A DNA stretch of 64,000 nucleotides from Pseudoselenomonas ruminantium (lineage in GTDB: Bacteria > Bacillota > Negativicutes > Selenomonadales > Selenomonadaceae), in assembly GCA_002373045.1 (NCBI GenBank), contig DFHU01000030.1, positions 43,932 to 107,931 of the forward strand, written 5' to 3'. The notes under the pieces were generated by a model. The model was not told the origin of the DNA and did no database searches. It saw only the letters and a program-made list of their open reading frames with translations. This document shows positions 10,076 to 20,323 of the stretch, in pieces (the stretch's first letter is position 1; each line of letters opens with the position of its first letter). The position numbers were made by a program, and so were the translations under genes.

Positions 10076-11140
10076 TTACACCCTCTCACTGATTACCTTG
10101 GTCATTTCTGCGGTACCCACCTTCGTAAAGCCGTCCTTCCACAAGTCCGGCGTACGGAAACCTTCAGCCAGCGCCTTATCCACGGCTGCCTCGATAGCAT
10201 CTGCTGCGGCTTCCTCATGCAGCGAATACCGGAGCAGCATAGCCGCCGACAAAATCGTGCCAATGGGATTGGCAATTCCCTGCCCGGCGATATCCGGCGC
10301 ACTGCCATGAATTGGCTCATAGAGGCTCGTACATTCGCCAATGGAAGCAGACGGCAGCATACCGATGGAACCGCCAACTACAGCCGCCTCATCAGAGAGA
10401 ATATCCCCAAAGAGATTGCCCGTCACGATAACGTCAAACTGGGTAGGCTTAACGGCAATCTGCATAGCGCAGTTGTCCACATAGAGATTATTGCACTCCA
10501 CTTCCGGATAATCCTTGGCGACTTTTTCGACCGTTCTGCGCCAGAGCCGTGAGGTTGCCAGCACATTGGACTTGTCCACGGAAGTCACCTTGCCCCGGCG
10601 CAGTTTCGCCGTTTCAAAGGCGAGCTTGGCAATACGTTCCACTTCGGGAACGGAATAATTTTCCAAATCCCATGCCCGTTCTACGCCGTTATGCTGTTCG
10701 GATTCACACTTCTCGCCAAAGTAAATGCCGCCGATAAGCTCACGGACGATAACGAGGTCAGCCCCGCGCACAAGTTCCGGTTTTAAGGGAGAATACTCAA
10801 TCAGCGCATCGGCGACCTTTACCGGGCGCAGGTTAGCATAAAGCCCCAGCTCCTTGCGCAGACCCAGAATCGCCTTTTCCGGACGCTTGGCAGGCTCTAC
10901 CTTATCCCATTTATCGCCGCCCACGGCTCCGAACAGAACACCATCGGATGCCTTGCAGGCCTCAATGGTTTCCTGCGGCAGGGGTGTGCCGAATTTATCA
11001 TACGCCGTACCGCCTGCATCATGGTAGTCAAAGCTAAGACCCAAGCCAAATTTCTTATCGGCTGCCTTCAGCACCTCTACTGCCGAATCAGTAATTTCCT
11101 TGCCAATGCCATCACCGGGAATAACTACTATTTTCTTCAT
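10076..11140 (-). CDS. leuB: 3-isopropylmalate dehydrogenase
   Basis: Oxidises and decarboxylates 3-isopropylmalate with NAD in leucine synthesis. 354 residues, the usual length. KKIVVIPGDGIGKEITDSAV is the typical N-terminus; GNLFGDILSDEAA and the nucleotide-binding GSAPDIAGQGIANP are present. I chose the ATG at 11138-11140 because GAGGTG lies 9 bases upstream; an upstream in-frame ATG at 11173 would overlap the preceding gene and add 11 atypical residues. The gene follows the disrupted DUF1919-like gene by about 25 bases rather than leuD, so its translation depends on an operon interrupted by an unrelated gene. Confidence 0.95.
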   Translation of the reverse strand: MKKIVVIPGDGIGKEITDSAVEVLKAADKKFGLGLSFDYHDAGGTAYDKFGTPLPQETIEACKASDGVLFGAVGGDKWDKVEPAKRPEKAILGLRKELGLYANLRPVKVADALIEYSPLKPELVRGADLVIVRELIGGIYFGEKCESEQHNGVERAWDLENYSVPEVERIAKLAFETAKLRRGKVTSVDKSNVLATSRLWRRTVEKVAKDYPEVECNNLYVDNCAMQIAVKPTQFDVIVTGNLFGDILSDEAAVVGGSIGMLPSASIGECTSLYEPIHGSAPDIAGQGIANPIGTILSAAMLLRYSLHEEAAADAIEAAVDKALAEGFRTPDLWKDGFTKVGTAEMTKVISERV

Positions 11141-11165
11141 CAATATAAACACCTCATAGTTATAT

Positions 11166-11816
11166 TTATTCACGCATTTTTTGCAATAAAGCCTGATAAT
11201 ACCTAGGATATTTTCCTCTTGCTATTTCTAAAACCATATTATAAATATCATCCTCTTCTACTTTATCTATCGTTATACATGATTTTAGCTTAGTAGCAAA
11301 TGGAACTATACATGCCTTATGTTTATAGGGAAGACTATCAAATTCATCGGCTATATACCATGAGTCTGTCCCCATCATAACAAAAATATTCTCCCAATTT
11401 ATCCGTTGTTTTCTTTCTTCCCATTTTTCTGCTGCCTGCTGAAAATCATGATAATGTACCATATGAACTTTGATATCATATAGTGAAAAAATAGGATAAT
11501 AACTATTTTCCACGTCTTGTGCCGCATCGACTAACTTCAAGGGAGCTTGCATATATTCACGTGGAAAGTGTAAAAAACGCAAAAAATCTTTCTCAGGCAC
11601 ACGCATATTTATAAATGGTGACTTAAATTGCAGCCCAAGAGAACGATATAAAATTCCACCAGAACAGCTATAGGAAAAAATTGTCATATCATTTAGTTCT
11701 TTTCCTATACTATCATAATGACATGCCAACCTATGAACCGTATTAAGCCAATCCCATTTCATATATTCGAGTAATCCTATTGTCACAATCTGCTTTTCCT
11801 TAAATCCCACTTGCAA
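11166..11816 (-). CDS. DUF1919-like protein, main part (gene shifted at a G7 tract)
   Basis: The open part encodes 216 residues resembling DUF1919 proteins, found among polysaccharide genes. Features are FSYSCSGGILYRSLGL, KSPFINMRVPEKDFLRFL, VHMVHYHDFQQAAEKWEERK and INWENIFVMMGTDSW, near the family's usual order. Upstream the same frame stays open to a run of seven G (11910-11916), where it is one base out of frame with an N-terminal part starting at 12043. With eight G the whole would read as one 292-residue protein, so this ATG may not be the real start. The gene is visibly more AT-rich than its leu neighbours, which suggests transfer. Biochemical function is unknown. It may be a pseudogene, a phase-variable gene in the off state, or a sequencing error. 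Confidence 0.6.
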   Translation of the reverse strand: MQVGFKEKQIVTIGLLEYMKWDWLNTVHRLACHYDSIGKELNDMTIFSYSCSGGILYRSLGLQFKSPFINMRVPEKDFLRFLHFPREYMQAPLKLVDAAQDVENSYYPIFSLYDIKVHMVHYHDFQQAAEKWEERKQRINWENIFVMMGTDSWYIADEFDSLPYKHKACIVPFATKLKSCITIDKVEEDDIYNMVLEIARGKYPRYYQALLQKMRE

Positions 11817-11893
11817 AGCATTTTGTATAATATCTTCCTCAAATTGAGTGGAAGTAACTATAACATAATCTATCTTGCGCGGTTGGATCTTTG

Positions 11894-12043
11894 TTACAGG
11901 TATGAATGTCCCCCCCTTGTGTACCTAGGTGCTTCTTTTGCAGTCAAATACACATTTAGGGCATATATCCTTACCATATTATAAAGTTCTTTTTCCTGTC
12001 TGCCAAAATCTACTCCCAGTCCCCAAATCAGCACGTTTGTCAT
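11894..12043 (-). pseudogene. N-terminal part of the DUF1919-like gene, out of frame with its main part
   Basis: Begins at ATG 12041-12043, 12 bases after the leuD stop, and runs 49 codons (MTNVLIWGLGVDFGRQ...) before a TAA just past the G tract. It reads like the first strand and glycine turn of a Rossmann-type fold (VLIWGLG). If one G is added, the frame continues GGTFIPVTKIQPRKIDYVIV into the 216-residue part. I infer that both pieces are one gene, 11166-12043. Confidence 0.6.
11910..11916 (-). repeat. Poly-G tract (G7) inside a coding sequence
   Basis: Seven consecutive G on the coding strand lie exactly where the two halves of the DUF1919-like gene fall out of frame. Five or eight G would restore one frame. 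Such tracts are known sites of slipped-strand phase variation. Confidence 0.75.
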
Positions 12044-12055
12044 TACTCTAGCACC

Positions 12056-12544
12056 TCATTTCTTGTTTTTTATGTATTCGATAAGGCCGCCAGCTTCCGC
12101 AATCTCCTGCACAAAGCCCGGCAGGGGATGGGCATGAAAGACATCACCCGTGGTCAGATTCCTGATTTCGCCAGTGCTTACATCCACCTGCAGTTTATCG
12201 TCAGCATGAATCTTTTCCACATCATCACCGATTTCCAGCAGGGGCAGGCCGATATTGATGCCGTTGCGGTAGAAAATCCGCGCAAAGCTGGCCGCTATAA
12301 CCACGGGAATCCCCGAAGCCTTGATGGCTACCGGTGCATGTTCACGGGACGAACCGCAGCCAAAATTGCGGCCCCCCACCATAATATCGCCCTCCTGCAC
12401 ATTCCCTGCAAAGCTTTCGTCAATATCCACCATGCAGTGGCTGGCCAGTTCCTTGGGGTCAAAAGTATTCAAGTATCTTGCTGGGATAATGACGTCCGTA
12501 TCAATATTATCCCCATAACGCCAAACTTTTCCTTCTAACTTCAT
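12056..12544 (-). CDS. leuD: 3-isopropylmalate dehydratase small subunit
   Basis: Small subunit of isopropylmalate isomerase, which acts with LeuC to interconvert 2- and 3-isopropylmalate. 163 residues, the length of the short LeuD type that pairs with ~420-residue Leu[16 protein letters not shown] near the start and [15 protein letters not shown] in the middle are diagnostic. The start ATG (12542-12544) lies one base after the leuC stop, with GAGGAGG inside the leuC end as ribosome site; a longer reading would overlap leuC by about 60 bases. It is followed 12 bases later by the disrupted DUF1919-like gene instead of leuB. Confidence 0.95.
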   Translation of the reverse strand: MKLEGKVWRYGDNIDTDVIIPARYLNTFDPKELASHCMVDIDESFAGNVQEGDIMVGGRNFGCGSSREHAPVAIKASGIPVVIAASFARIFYRNGINIGLPLLEIGDDVEKIHADDKLQVDVSTGEIRNLTTGDVFHAHPLPGFVQEIAEAGGLIEYIKNKK

Positions 12545-12545
12545 A

Positions 12546-13808
12546 TCACTGAACCTCCTCTGCCGTGGCAATTCTGCCCAAGATTGCACTTGCCGCCGCC
12601 ACATGAGGGCCAGCTAAGTAAACTTCACTATCCACATGGCCCATACGCCCGCGGAAATTGCGGTTGGTCGTGGAAACGCATTTTTCGCCTGCCGCCATAA
12701 TGCCCATATAACCGCCTAAGCACGGCCCGCAGGTCGGCGTGGATACCGCACAGTCCGCATCAATAAAGATGTCAATGTAACCGCGCTTCATCGCTTCCTT
12801 GTACACCGCCGGACTGCCGGGAATCACAATGCAGCGCACGCCATCCGCTACCTTATGCCCCTTAAACACTTCAGCGGCAATCTGCAAATCTTCCAGACGG
12901 CCATTGGTGCAGGAACCGATAATCACCTGCTGAATGGCAATCGGTTCTTTGATATCCTCGACCCGCTTGGTATTGCCCGGCAGATGCGGGAACGCCACAA
13001 CCGGCTTCAACTCCGAAAGATTAATCTCCACAACTTGGCAGTAAATGGCATCATCATCAGCGGCCACCGGTTCAAAGGGCTTCTTTACACGGTCTTTAAC
13101 ATATGCGGCCGTGATTTCATCATAGGGGAAGATACCTGCCTTGCCGCCGGCTTCAATCGCCATATTGGAAATGGTCAGCCTGTCCGTCATGGTCAGCGAC
13201 TTCACACCGTCACCGGCAAACTCCAAAGACTTATAGAGCGCGCCGTCCACGCCAATCATGCCAATCAGCGTGAGAATAACATCCTTGCCGCTGATGCCGG
13301 CAGGTTTCTTGCCGCTCAGTTCTACCTTGATGGCCTGAGGCACCTTGAACCAGGCTTCGCCCGTGGCCATGGCCGCGCCCAAATCCGTAGAGCCTACGCC
13401 CGTGGCAAAACCGTTGACTGCACCATAGGTGCAGGTATGGGAATCTGCGCCAATGGTCAGCATCCCCGGCGCCACAATCCCCTTTTCCGGCAGAATGACA
13501 TGCTCAATGCCCACTCTGCCCTGTTCAAAGTAATGCACAATTTTATGCTTGTGGGCAAAATCCCTGACAATTTTTGCCAGTTCTGCGGATTTAATATCCT
13601 TAGCCGGCTGAAAATGGTCGGGCACCAAAGCGATTTTTTCATTATCAAAAACCGGACGGCCAATGCTTTCAAAAATTTTAATGGACGGCGGGGCCGTAAT
13701 ATCATTGGCCAGCACCATATCCAGTTTACAGGTCACGAGTTGTCCCGCTTCCACGCGCTCCAGCCCTGCATGTTTGGCGAGAATCTTCTCGCTCATCGTC
13801 ATACCCAT
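12546..13808 (-). CDS. leuC: 3-isopropylmalate dehydratase large subunit
   Basis: Large [4Fe-4S] subunit of isopropylmalate isomerase, aconitase superfamily, in leucine synthesis. 420 residues, matching the shorter LeuC class. Cluster cysteines are seen in [13 protein letters not shown] and [13 protein letters not shown]; the [20 protein letters not shown] substrate loop is intact. The chosen ATG (13808) has GGGAG 9 bases upstream; a second ATG four codons in (MSEKIL) is also possible. A terminator-like hairpin lies between ilvC and this gene, so expression may be lower than that of ilvH-ilvC or may use readthrough. Confidence 0.95.
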   Translation of the reverse strand: MGMTMSEKILAKHAGLERVEAGQLVTCKLDMVLANDITAPPSIKIFESIGRPVFDNEKIALVPDHFQPAKDIKSAELAKIVRDFAHKHKIVHYFEQGRVGIEHVILPEKGIVAPGMLTIGADSHTCTYGAVNGFATGVGSTDLGAAMATGEAWFKVPQAIKVELSGKKPAGISGKDVILTLIGMIGVDGALYKSLEFAGDGVKSLTMTDRLTISNMAIEAGGKAGIFPYDEITAAYVKDRVKKPFEPVAADDDAIYCQVVEINLSELKPVVAFPHLPGNTKRVEDIKEPIAIQQVIIGSCTNGRLEDLQIAAEVFKGHKVADGVRCIVIPGSPAVYKEAMKRGYIDIFIDADCAVSTPTCGPCLGGYMGIMAAGEKCVSTTNRNFRGRMGHVDSEVYLAGPHVAAASAILGRIATAEEVQ

Positions 13809-13828
13809 GCTCTCACTCTCCCGTTATC

Positions 13829-13868
13829 TACAAGAAAAGCCTTCCCGTTAGGTGGAAGGGGAAGGCTT
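13829..13868 (-). terminator. Terminator or attenuating hairpin between ilvC and leuC
   Basis: AAGCCTTCCC (13837-13846) pairs with GGGAAGGCTT (13859-13868). On the minus strand it is followed by TTTTCTTG. The weak T-run suggests partial termination within the operon, since I see no clear promoter before leuC. Confidence 0.6.
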
Positions 13869-13936
13869 CTCACAACTGTTTAATTAAAACATTCGACTTA
13901 AATGGACATATTCCTGCTTTTGCAGAAGGTTAAGAC

Positions 13937-15464
<1,528 letters not shown>

Positions 15465-15496
15465 CCTGCAATCCCCCTTGTTTTTCACACACAAAC

Positions 15497-15525
15497 ATCA
15501 TAACACGTTTAGGCTGTCCATTCAA
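15497..15525 (-). promoter_or_regulatory. Proximal promoter of the ilv-leu operon
   Basis: Minus-strand TTGAAT (15520-15525), a 17-base spacer and TATGAT (15497-15502). Transcription would start about 25 bases before ilvH. Confidence 0.55.
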
Positions 15526-15550
15526 TATGTAAAGTTGTAAATATGTATAC

Positions 15551-15579
15551 ATTATTGCGCGAATAGCTATTTTTGTCAA
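15551..15579 (-). promoter_or_regulatory. Distal promoter of the ilv-leu operon
   Basis: Minus-strand TTGACA (15574-15579), a 17-base spacer and AATAAT (15551-15556). With the proximal promoter it would form a tandem pair. The rest of 15465-15827 is AT-rich and holds the divergent mutY promoter; I see no gene in it. Confidence 0.6.
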
Positions 15580-15749
15580 CTATATTATGTAACTTTTTTA
15601 ATCTTATTTGTGCATTTTTGATATTTTCTTCCACCATAAGCATACAGACGCCGCTTTTCATGGCGATTATATTATACGTTTGTCTTTCATGGAGAATTAA
15701 AAAGTTTTTCTTGTTACTTTTTTTTGAAAATTATATACATGTCACCAGC

Positions 15750-15779
15750 TTGCATGGTTTACAGCGCCCATGATACAAT
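15750..15779 (+). promoter_or_regulatory. Predicted promoter of mutY
   Basis: TTGCAT (15750-15755), an 18-base spacer and TACAAT (15774-15779), about 45 bases before the mutY start. Confidence 0.5.
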
Positions 15780-15827
15780 TAGCCCCACTAGGAAAAAGAT
15801 TGTTTTTAACGCAGAAAGGATATTATC

Positions 15828-16949
15828 TTGCTACAGACGATTACGATTCCGCATACCGAACTTATACCGGAGATACTGCAAAAACTTCCCGGCTGGTACC
15901 GCAGTCAAGCGGACCTGCGGGAACTTCCCTGGCGAAAATCCCCCACACCTTATCACACCTGGCTGTCGGAAATCATGCTGCAGCAGACCCGCGCCAGCAC
16001 CGTGATTCCCTATTACGAACGGTTCCTCGCCGCCCTGCCGGATATCGCCGCGCTTGCTGCCTGCGACGATGACGCGCTGATGAAACTCTGGCAGGGGCTT
16101 GGCTATTACTCACGCGCGCGCAATCTCAAAAAAGCCGCCACGATTATTTGTCAGGAACACAACGGCAAAATTCCGCAGGACTTCAAAACCTTACTGGCTC
16201 TCCCCGGCATTGGCCGCTATACTGCCAGCGCCATCGGCTCGATTGCTTTTGGCCAGCCCTGGCCTGCCGTGGACGGCAACGTGCTGCGGGTACTTTCCCG
16301 CGCCCTTGCCTCCACTGCGGACATCGCCCTGCCCGCGACAAAAAACAGCATGGAACAGGCCCTTCTCCCTCATTATCCGCAAGGCGAAACCGCCGGTGAC
16401 CTCAATCAGGCCTTTATGGATTTAGGCGCTACCATCTGCCTGCCCAAAGGCACGCCCCATTGCCCTCGCTGTCCCTTGGAAAAAATCTGCCTTGCCCGTG
16501 CCGAGGGACTGGAGCAGGAACTGCCCCGCAAAAGCTCTCCACAAAAACGCCGCCGTGAAAACCGCACAATCCTTCTGCTCATCCAAGGCGATACCGTGGC
16601 CCTGCATAAGCGTCCGCCACAAGGACTTCTTGCCGGACTTTGGGAATTTCCCAATCTTGAAGGCAAGCTGAACAAAGCTGCCATAAAAGAATGGCTGCAA
16701 ACGCAGGGTCTGTCGGCTAAGCATATACAAAAACTGTCGGCAGCCAAGCATGTCTTTTCCCATATCGAATGGCACCTTTCCGGCTGGCGAATAGAACTTA
16801 CACCACCTTCTGACCATATCCTGCAGGAAAATTCTCTGCCCGTTATCTGGGTTACACAAAAGGAATTAGCAGAAAAATACAGTTTGCCTTCAGCATTTCA
16901 TTATTATTTACCCAAAATATGTTCTATAGAAGAAGGAATTTCGCTATAA
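15828..16949 (+). CDS. mutY: A/G-specific adenine DNA glycosylase
   Basis: Removes adenine mispaired with 8-oxoguanine. 373 residues. It shows the helix-hairpin-helix LPGIGRYTASAIG with the catalytic Asp following in PAVDGNVLRVLSRA. The [4Fe-4S] cysteines are CLPKGTPHCPRCPLEKIC (C-X6-C-X2-C-X5-C). A C-terminal NUDIX-like domain recognises 8-oxoG (LHKRPPQGLLAGLWEFPNLE). The start is TTG at 15828, with AAAGGA 7 bases upstream. It is one of few plus-strand genes here, divergent from the ilv operon. Confidence 0.95.
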   Translation: MLQTITIPHTELIPEILQKLPGWYRSQADLRELPWRKSPTPYHTWLSEIMLQQTRASTVIPYYERFLAALPDIAALAACDDDALMKLWQGLGYYSRARNLKKAATIICQEHNGKIPQDFKTLLALPGIGRYTASAIGSIAFGQPWPAVDGNVLRVLSRALASTADIALPATKNSMEQALLPHYPQGETAGDLNQAFMDLGATICLPKGTPHCPRCPLEKICLARAEGLEQELPRKSSPQKRRRENRTILLLIQGDTVALHKRPPQGLLAGLWEFPNLEGKLNKAAIKEWLQTQGLSAKHIQKLSAAKHVFSHIEWHLSGWRIELTPPSDHILQENSLPVIWVTQKELAEKYSLPSAFHYYLPKICSIEEGISL

Positions 16950-17018
16950 AACACGAATAGAACAAACAAATGGATTTATGGATGTGGGATACTGATTAAA
17001 TTTGAGAGGTGTTTATAC

Positions 17019-19067
17019 ATGTTCAAACTATTCGAAACGCCCAAAAGGGCCGAAGCTGCTACGCCGGTTACACCTGCTGCTGTTCCGGCGGCGACTGAAC
17101 TTCCCGATATCAAGACAGCTTATCTAGGCAAAAGTGAACTGACCGCCCTGCGGCTGAAAGAACTGGTCGATGTGGCCGAAGGCGCCGCTATGGTCATGGG
17201 CTTTGCTTCCCCGGATTTAGATCTATCCGAAGTAGCCCGCCTGATCAAAGCCGAAATTCCGGCCAACACGGAACTTGTACTCATGACCACCGCCGGTGAG
17301 TTATGCCGAACGCCGGGCAGCCATACCCTCTACTGCGATGCACCTGACCATCGGGCCAAGGTTCTGCTGCAGTCGTTCTCTCATCGCCTGATTCAGGCAG
17401 TGCATACCATCACGATTCCCTTGCCCAATGAGGACTTACGCAGCGGCACTGTGGAAATGTCCGTAAATGACCGCGTAGAGGCTATCCGCAGAGAACTCGA
17501 CAAGCATCACCCACCATTCCGGTTAAGCGTAGGCCATTGCTTTGCCTTAGTTTACATTGACGGGGCCTCCAGCTGTGAAACCTTCGTTTCCCAGGCGCTC
17601 TTTGACAGTGGAAAATTCCCCATCCCCTTTATCGGCGGCAGCGCTGCCGGCGTAGATTTCTCCCATACCTATATCTATGCCAATAACCAGTGCCTCGAAA
17701 ATCATGCCGTCATCACATTGGTACGCCTGCAAAATGAATACCGCTATGGCATCTTCAAATCCCAGGCCGCTGAACGCACGGGTGACTACTTTACCATTGG
17801 CAATGCCAACAGCGCCCTGCGCTATGTAGAAACCGTTGAAGATGAAAACGGTGGGCAGATTTCCTTCCTCGAAGCCCTCAAAAATCATTTCCATGTTTCA
17901 ACCACCAGTGAATTGGAATCCGTTATGCAGGGATATACCTTTGCCACCGATATTGATGGGGAAGATTTTATCCGTACTATGGCAGGTATTGACGAAGCCA
18001 ATGACCATGTCAATTTCTTCTGCGATGTGGTGACCGGTGAACGACTCTACCTTTTGAAACGTCTCTCACTCGATACTACCATGAACCGCGACCTGCGCCA
18101 CTATGAAAATGGCAAGCCCAAGCCCTTAGGCGGCATCTTAAATGACTGCATCACCCGCCGTCTGGGCCATCCCGATGAAATCAAGCATCTGGATTTGTTT
18201 GACGGCATCCCCGTGGCCGGTTTCTCCAGCTTCGGTGAAATCGAAGGGCTCCATATCAACGAAACCCTGACCGCAATTTTTTTCTACCATGTACCGATTG
18301 GCACTATCTTTGCTGATGAGTACGTCGACAACTTTGCCCGGATCTACGCAAGCTGCCAGGCCTTCTTCTTCAACCGCGTCATCGATCGCCAGAAACATAC
18401 GGAAAAACTCAAGGATAACCTGATCAGTATGTTCCAGGACTACCAGTCCAAAATGCCGGACATCGTCAGGACCATCATGCGCATGTCGACCGATGTTGAC
18501 CAGATTCAAAATGCCATCAAGCAGCTTTCCGGCGGCATTGACGAGCAGAACGGACTCTTTAACCAGTTGACCGACCGCAACCGCGAAATCACCCCGAAAC
18601 TGGATATGCTCTCCCAGAGCACCCAGAAAATCAACGATGTCATGAAGCTCATTAACGAGATTGCCGCCCAGACTAACCTCCTGTCCCTCAACGCCGCCAT
18701 CGAGGCGGCCCGCGCAGGCGAGGCAGGACGCGGCTTCTCCGTCGTTGCTCAGGAAGTACGCAAGCTGGCTGAAAATACCCAGACCAACGTTCATGTTTCC
18801 GATGACGCCATCAGTTCCCTTATCCACGACGTCAACGAAATCAACAAGATTTTGGCCGATAATAAGGACTTCGAAGAACGCATCAACGATTTTGACGCCA
18901 ACTTCGCGAAGCAAATGAAAGAACTGCACAAAAATCTCAACGAAGGCATCACTCACATCCAGAAATCCACCCAGTCCATCAAAGCACTGGAGGCCATCAA
19001 CGAACGCACCAGTGAGGAAATGGAAAAACTGACCACCATTATTCACAATATCGAGATGGGTATCTGA
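17019..19067 (+). CDS. Soluble chemoreceptor: FIST sensory domains fused to a methyl-accepting signalling domain
   Basis: 682 residues with no signal peptide or membrane helix, so probably cytoplasmic. Residues about 45-255 resemble FIST_N and about 260-425 FIST_C, a small-molecule (amino acid) sensing module ([31 protein letters not shown]). About 480-680 is the MCP signalling hairpin with the conserved tip [20 protein letters not shown] followed by [18 protein letters not shown], which contacts CheW and CheA. No HAMP domain is seen. It probably feeds a chemotaxis or flagellar pathway not encoded in this window. It stands alone on the plus strand, with GAGAGGTG before the ATG and a strong terminator after. 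Confidence 0.88.
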   Translation: MFKLFETPKRAEAATPVTPAAVPAATELPDIKTAYLGKSELTALRLKELVDVAEGAAMVMGFASPDLDLSEVARLIKAEIPANTELVLMTTAGELCRTPGSHTLYCDAPDHRAKVLLQSFSHRLIQAVHTITIPLPNEDLRSGTVEMSVNDRVEAIRRELDKHHPPFRLSVGHCFALVYIDGASSCETFVSQALFDSGKFPIPFIGGSAAGVDFSHTYIYANNQCLENHAVITLVRLQNEYRYGIFKSQAAERTGDYFTIGNANSALRYVETVEDENGGQISFLEALKNHFHVSTTSELESVMQGYTFATDIDGEDFIRTMAGIDEANDHVNFFCDVVTGERLYLLKRLSLDTTMNRDLRHYENGKPKPLGGILNDCITRRLGHPDEIKHLDLFDGIPVAGFSSFGEIEGLHINETLTAIFFYHVPIGTIFADEYVDNFARIYASCQAFFFNRVIDRQKHTEKLKDNLISMFQDYQSKMPDIVRTIMRMSTDVDQIQNAIKQLSGGIDEQNGLFNQLTDRNREITPKLDMLSQSTQKINDVMKLINEIAAQTNLLSLNAAIEAARAGEAGRGFSVVAQEVRKLAENTQTNVHVSDDAISSLIHDVNEINKILADNKDFEERINDFDANFAKQMKELHKNLNEGITHIQKSTQSIKALEAINERTSEEMEKLTTIIHNIEMGI

Positions 19068-19094
19068 CCACCTTGGCAGGAAATATATCCTAAC

Positions 19095-19136
19095 AAAAAG
19101 CATGAGGCGCTAATTATTTGCAGCCTCATGCTTTTT
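19095..19136. terminator. Bidirectional terminator between the FIST receptor and holA
   Basis: AAAAAGCATGAGGC (19095-19108) pairs perfectly with GCCTCATGCTTTTT (19123-19136), giving T-runs on both strands between convergent genes. Confidence 0.85.
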
Positions 19137-19153
19137 GATTTCCCAATCTTTGC

Positions 19154-20200
19154 CTATGCCTGTCCACGACACAGGTCAATTACGGCATGTTCTAATACTT
19201 CCTCTCCGGCCTGTCCTGTTTTCAAAAAGTAGTCTGCATCTATTAGTTCAAGCATATTGCGTTTCAGTACTGCTTCGGGAAATTGCATGGCAGCCCGTCC
19301 CAATTTCTCAGCAATAAAAGGATTCAATTCCAAGGGCTTGGCCAGTGCCTTGCCTCGTATGCCTTGTTTCTGCAGCGTTTGTGCCTGCCAAAGTTGCCGT
19401 ACATGACGAGTCAACAGCGCTAGTATTACCGTAAAATAAGTGCCATCATTTAACTGGCGCCTCAGAAGCTGCATGGCTTTCTTCGCCTTCCGCTCACTGA
19501 TGGCATCCAGCATGGCAAACACCGATACCTCCGGCAATCCCGCAAAAACCTTGGTCAACAAATCTTTCGTGATTTGCCGCTCTTTGGTGAACAGAGCCAG
19601 TTTGTCAAATTCCTTGTCCAAAAATTCCAGGGAAATGGTCTGCATGGTGCTGACTACCCCGCTGAAATACGCCATTGCCTCCCGGTCCATATCCTTGTTC
19701 ATGGATTGCAGCTTTCCCTGCAGCCAGTCATTGATATTCCAGGCCCGGACAGCGTCTGCCTCGAGCACCGCCCCACATTTTTCAATAGCCTTATACAACT
19801 TGCGCCGCTTGTCTGCCTTGCCATTCTGCACAAAAATCACATAGCTGAATTCCGGCATATCCGCAAGCGTTGCCAACAGCCGTTCCATCTTCTTGTCCTT
19901 GCCCGGCTTTTTACTGTCCCCTTCCTCTTTGTTTTCCTTAAACAAACTGGTATCCTGCAAAAGCAACACATTTTTACTGGCAAAAAATGGCGCGGTCTCG
20001 ATAAGCCCCACTAAATCATCTGTATCCAACACACCAGTCAGTTTTTGCAGGGCACCAGCCTGTTCCTGGGGGCTGGCAAACAACTGCGCGAAAAGTTTTT
20101 CCCGCGCTTTTTCTATGTAATAATGTTCCTCACCAGCCAACAAATAAACATGCTTTAACTCACTTTTTTGCAAACTGGCCATAAACTCGCCAAATTTCAC
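19154..20200 (-). CDS. holA: DNA polymerase III subunit delta
   Basis: Clamp-loader subunit that opens the beta sliding clamp. 348 residues, usual length. It shows the N-terminal LKHVYLLAGEEHYYIEKARE and a middle section with FVQNGKADKRRKLYKAI. The C-terminal collar domain follows, with DAISERKAKKAMQLLRRQL and LARHVRQ-like LTRHVRQLWQA. The start is GTG at 20198-20200, with AGAGGT 7 bases upstream. A perfect TATAAT (minus strand, 20235-20240) lies upstream without a clear -35. It ends at the bidirectional terminator shared with the FIST receptor. Confidence 0.92.
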   Translation of the reverse strand: MKFGEFMASLQKSELKHVYLLAGEEHYYIEKAREKLFAQLFASPQEQAGALQKLTGVLDTDDLVGLIETAPFFASKNVLLLQDTSLFKENKEEGDSKKPGKDKKMERLLATLADMPEFSYVIFVQNGKADKRRKLYKAIEKCGAVLEADAVRAWNINDWLQGKLQSMNKDMDREAMAYFSGVVSTMQTISLEFLDKEFDKLALFTKERQITKDLLTKVFAGLPEVSVFAMLDAISERKAKKAMQLLRRQLNDGTYFTVILALLTRHVRQLWQAQTLQKQGIRGKALAKPLELNPFIAEKLGRAAMQFPEAVLKRNMLELIDADYFLKTGQAGEEVLEHAVIDLCRGQA

Positions 20201-20272
20201 GCTTCATACCTCTGCTTATAAAGATTATTTATTTATTATAGCGCCATAAGAGAAAAAAAGCATTAAATATCA

Positions 20273-20305
20273 TTAAAAATTGACCAGCCAATCTGACTGG
20301 TCAAT
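20273..20305 (-). terminator. Terminator of gdhA
   Basis: ATTGACCAG (20279-20287) pairs with CTGGTCAAT (20297-20305). On the minus strand it is followed by TTTTTAATG, 19 bases past the gdhA stop. Confidence 0.8.
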
Positions 20306-20323
20306 CCTAAAAACTTTATTCTC

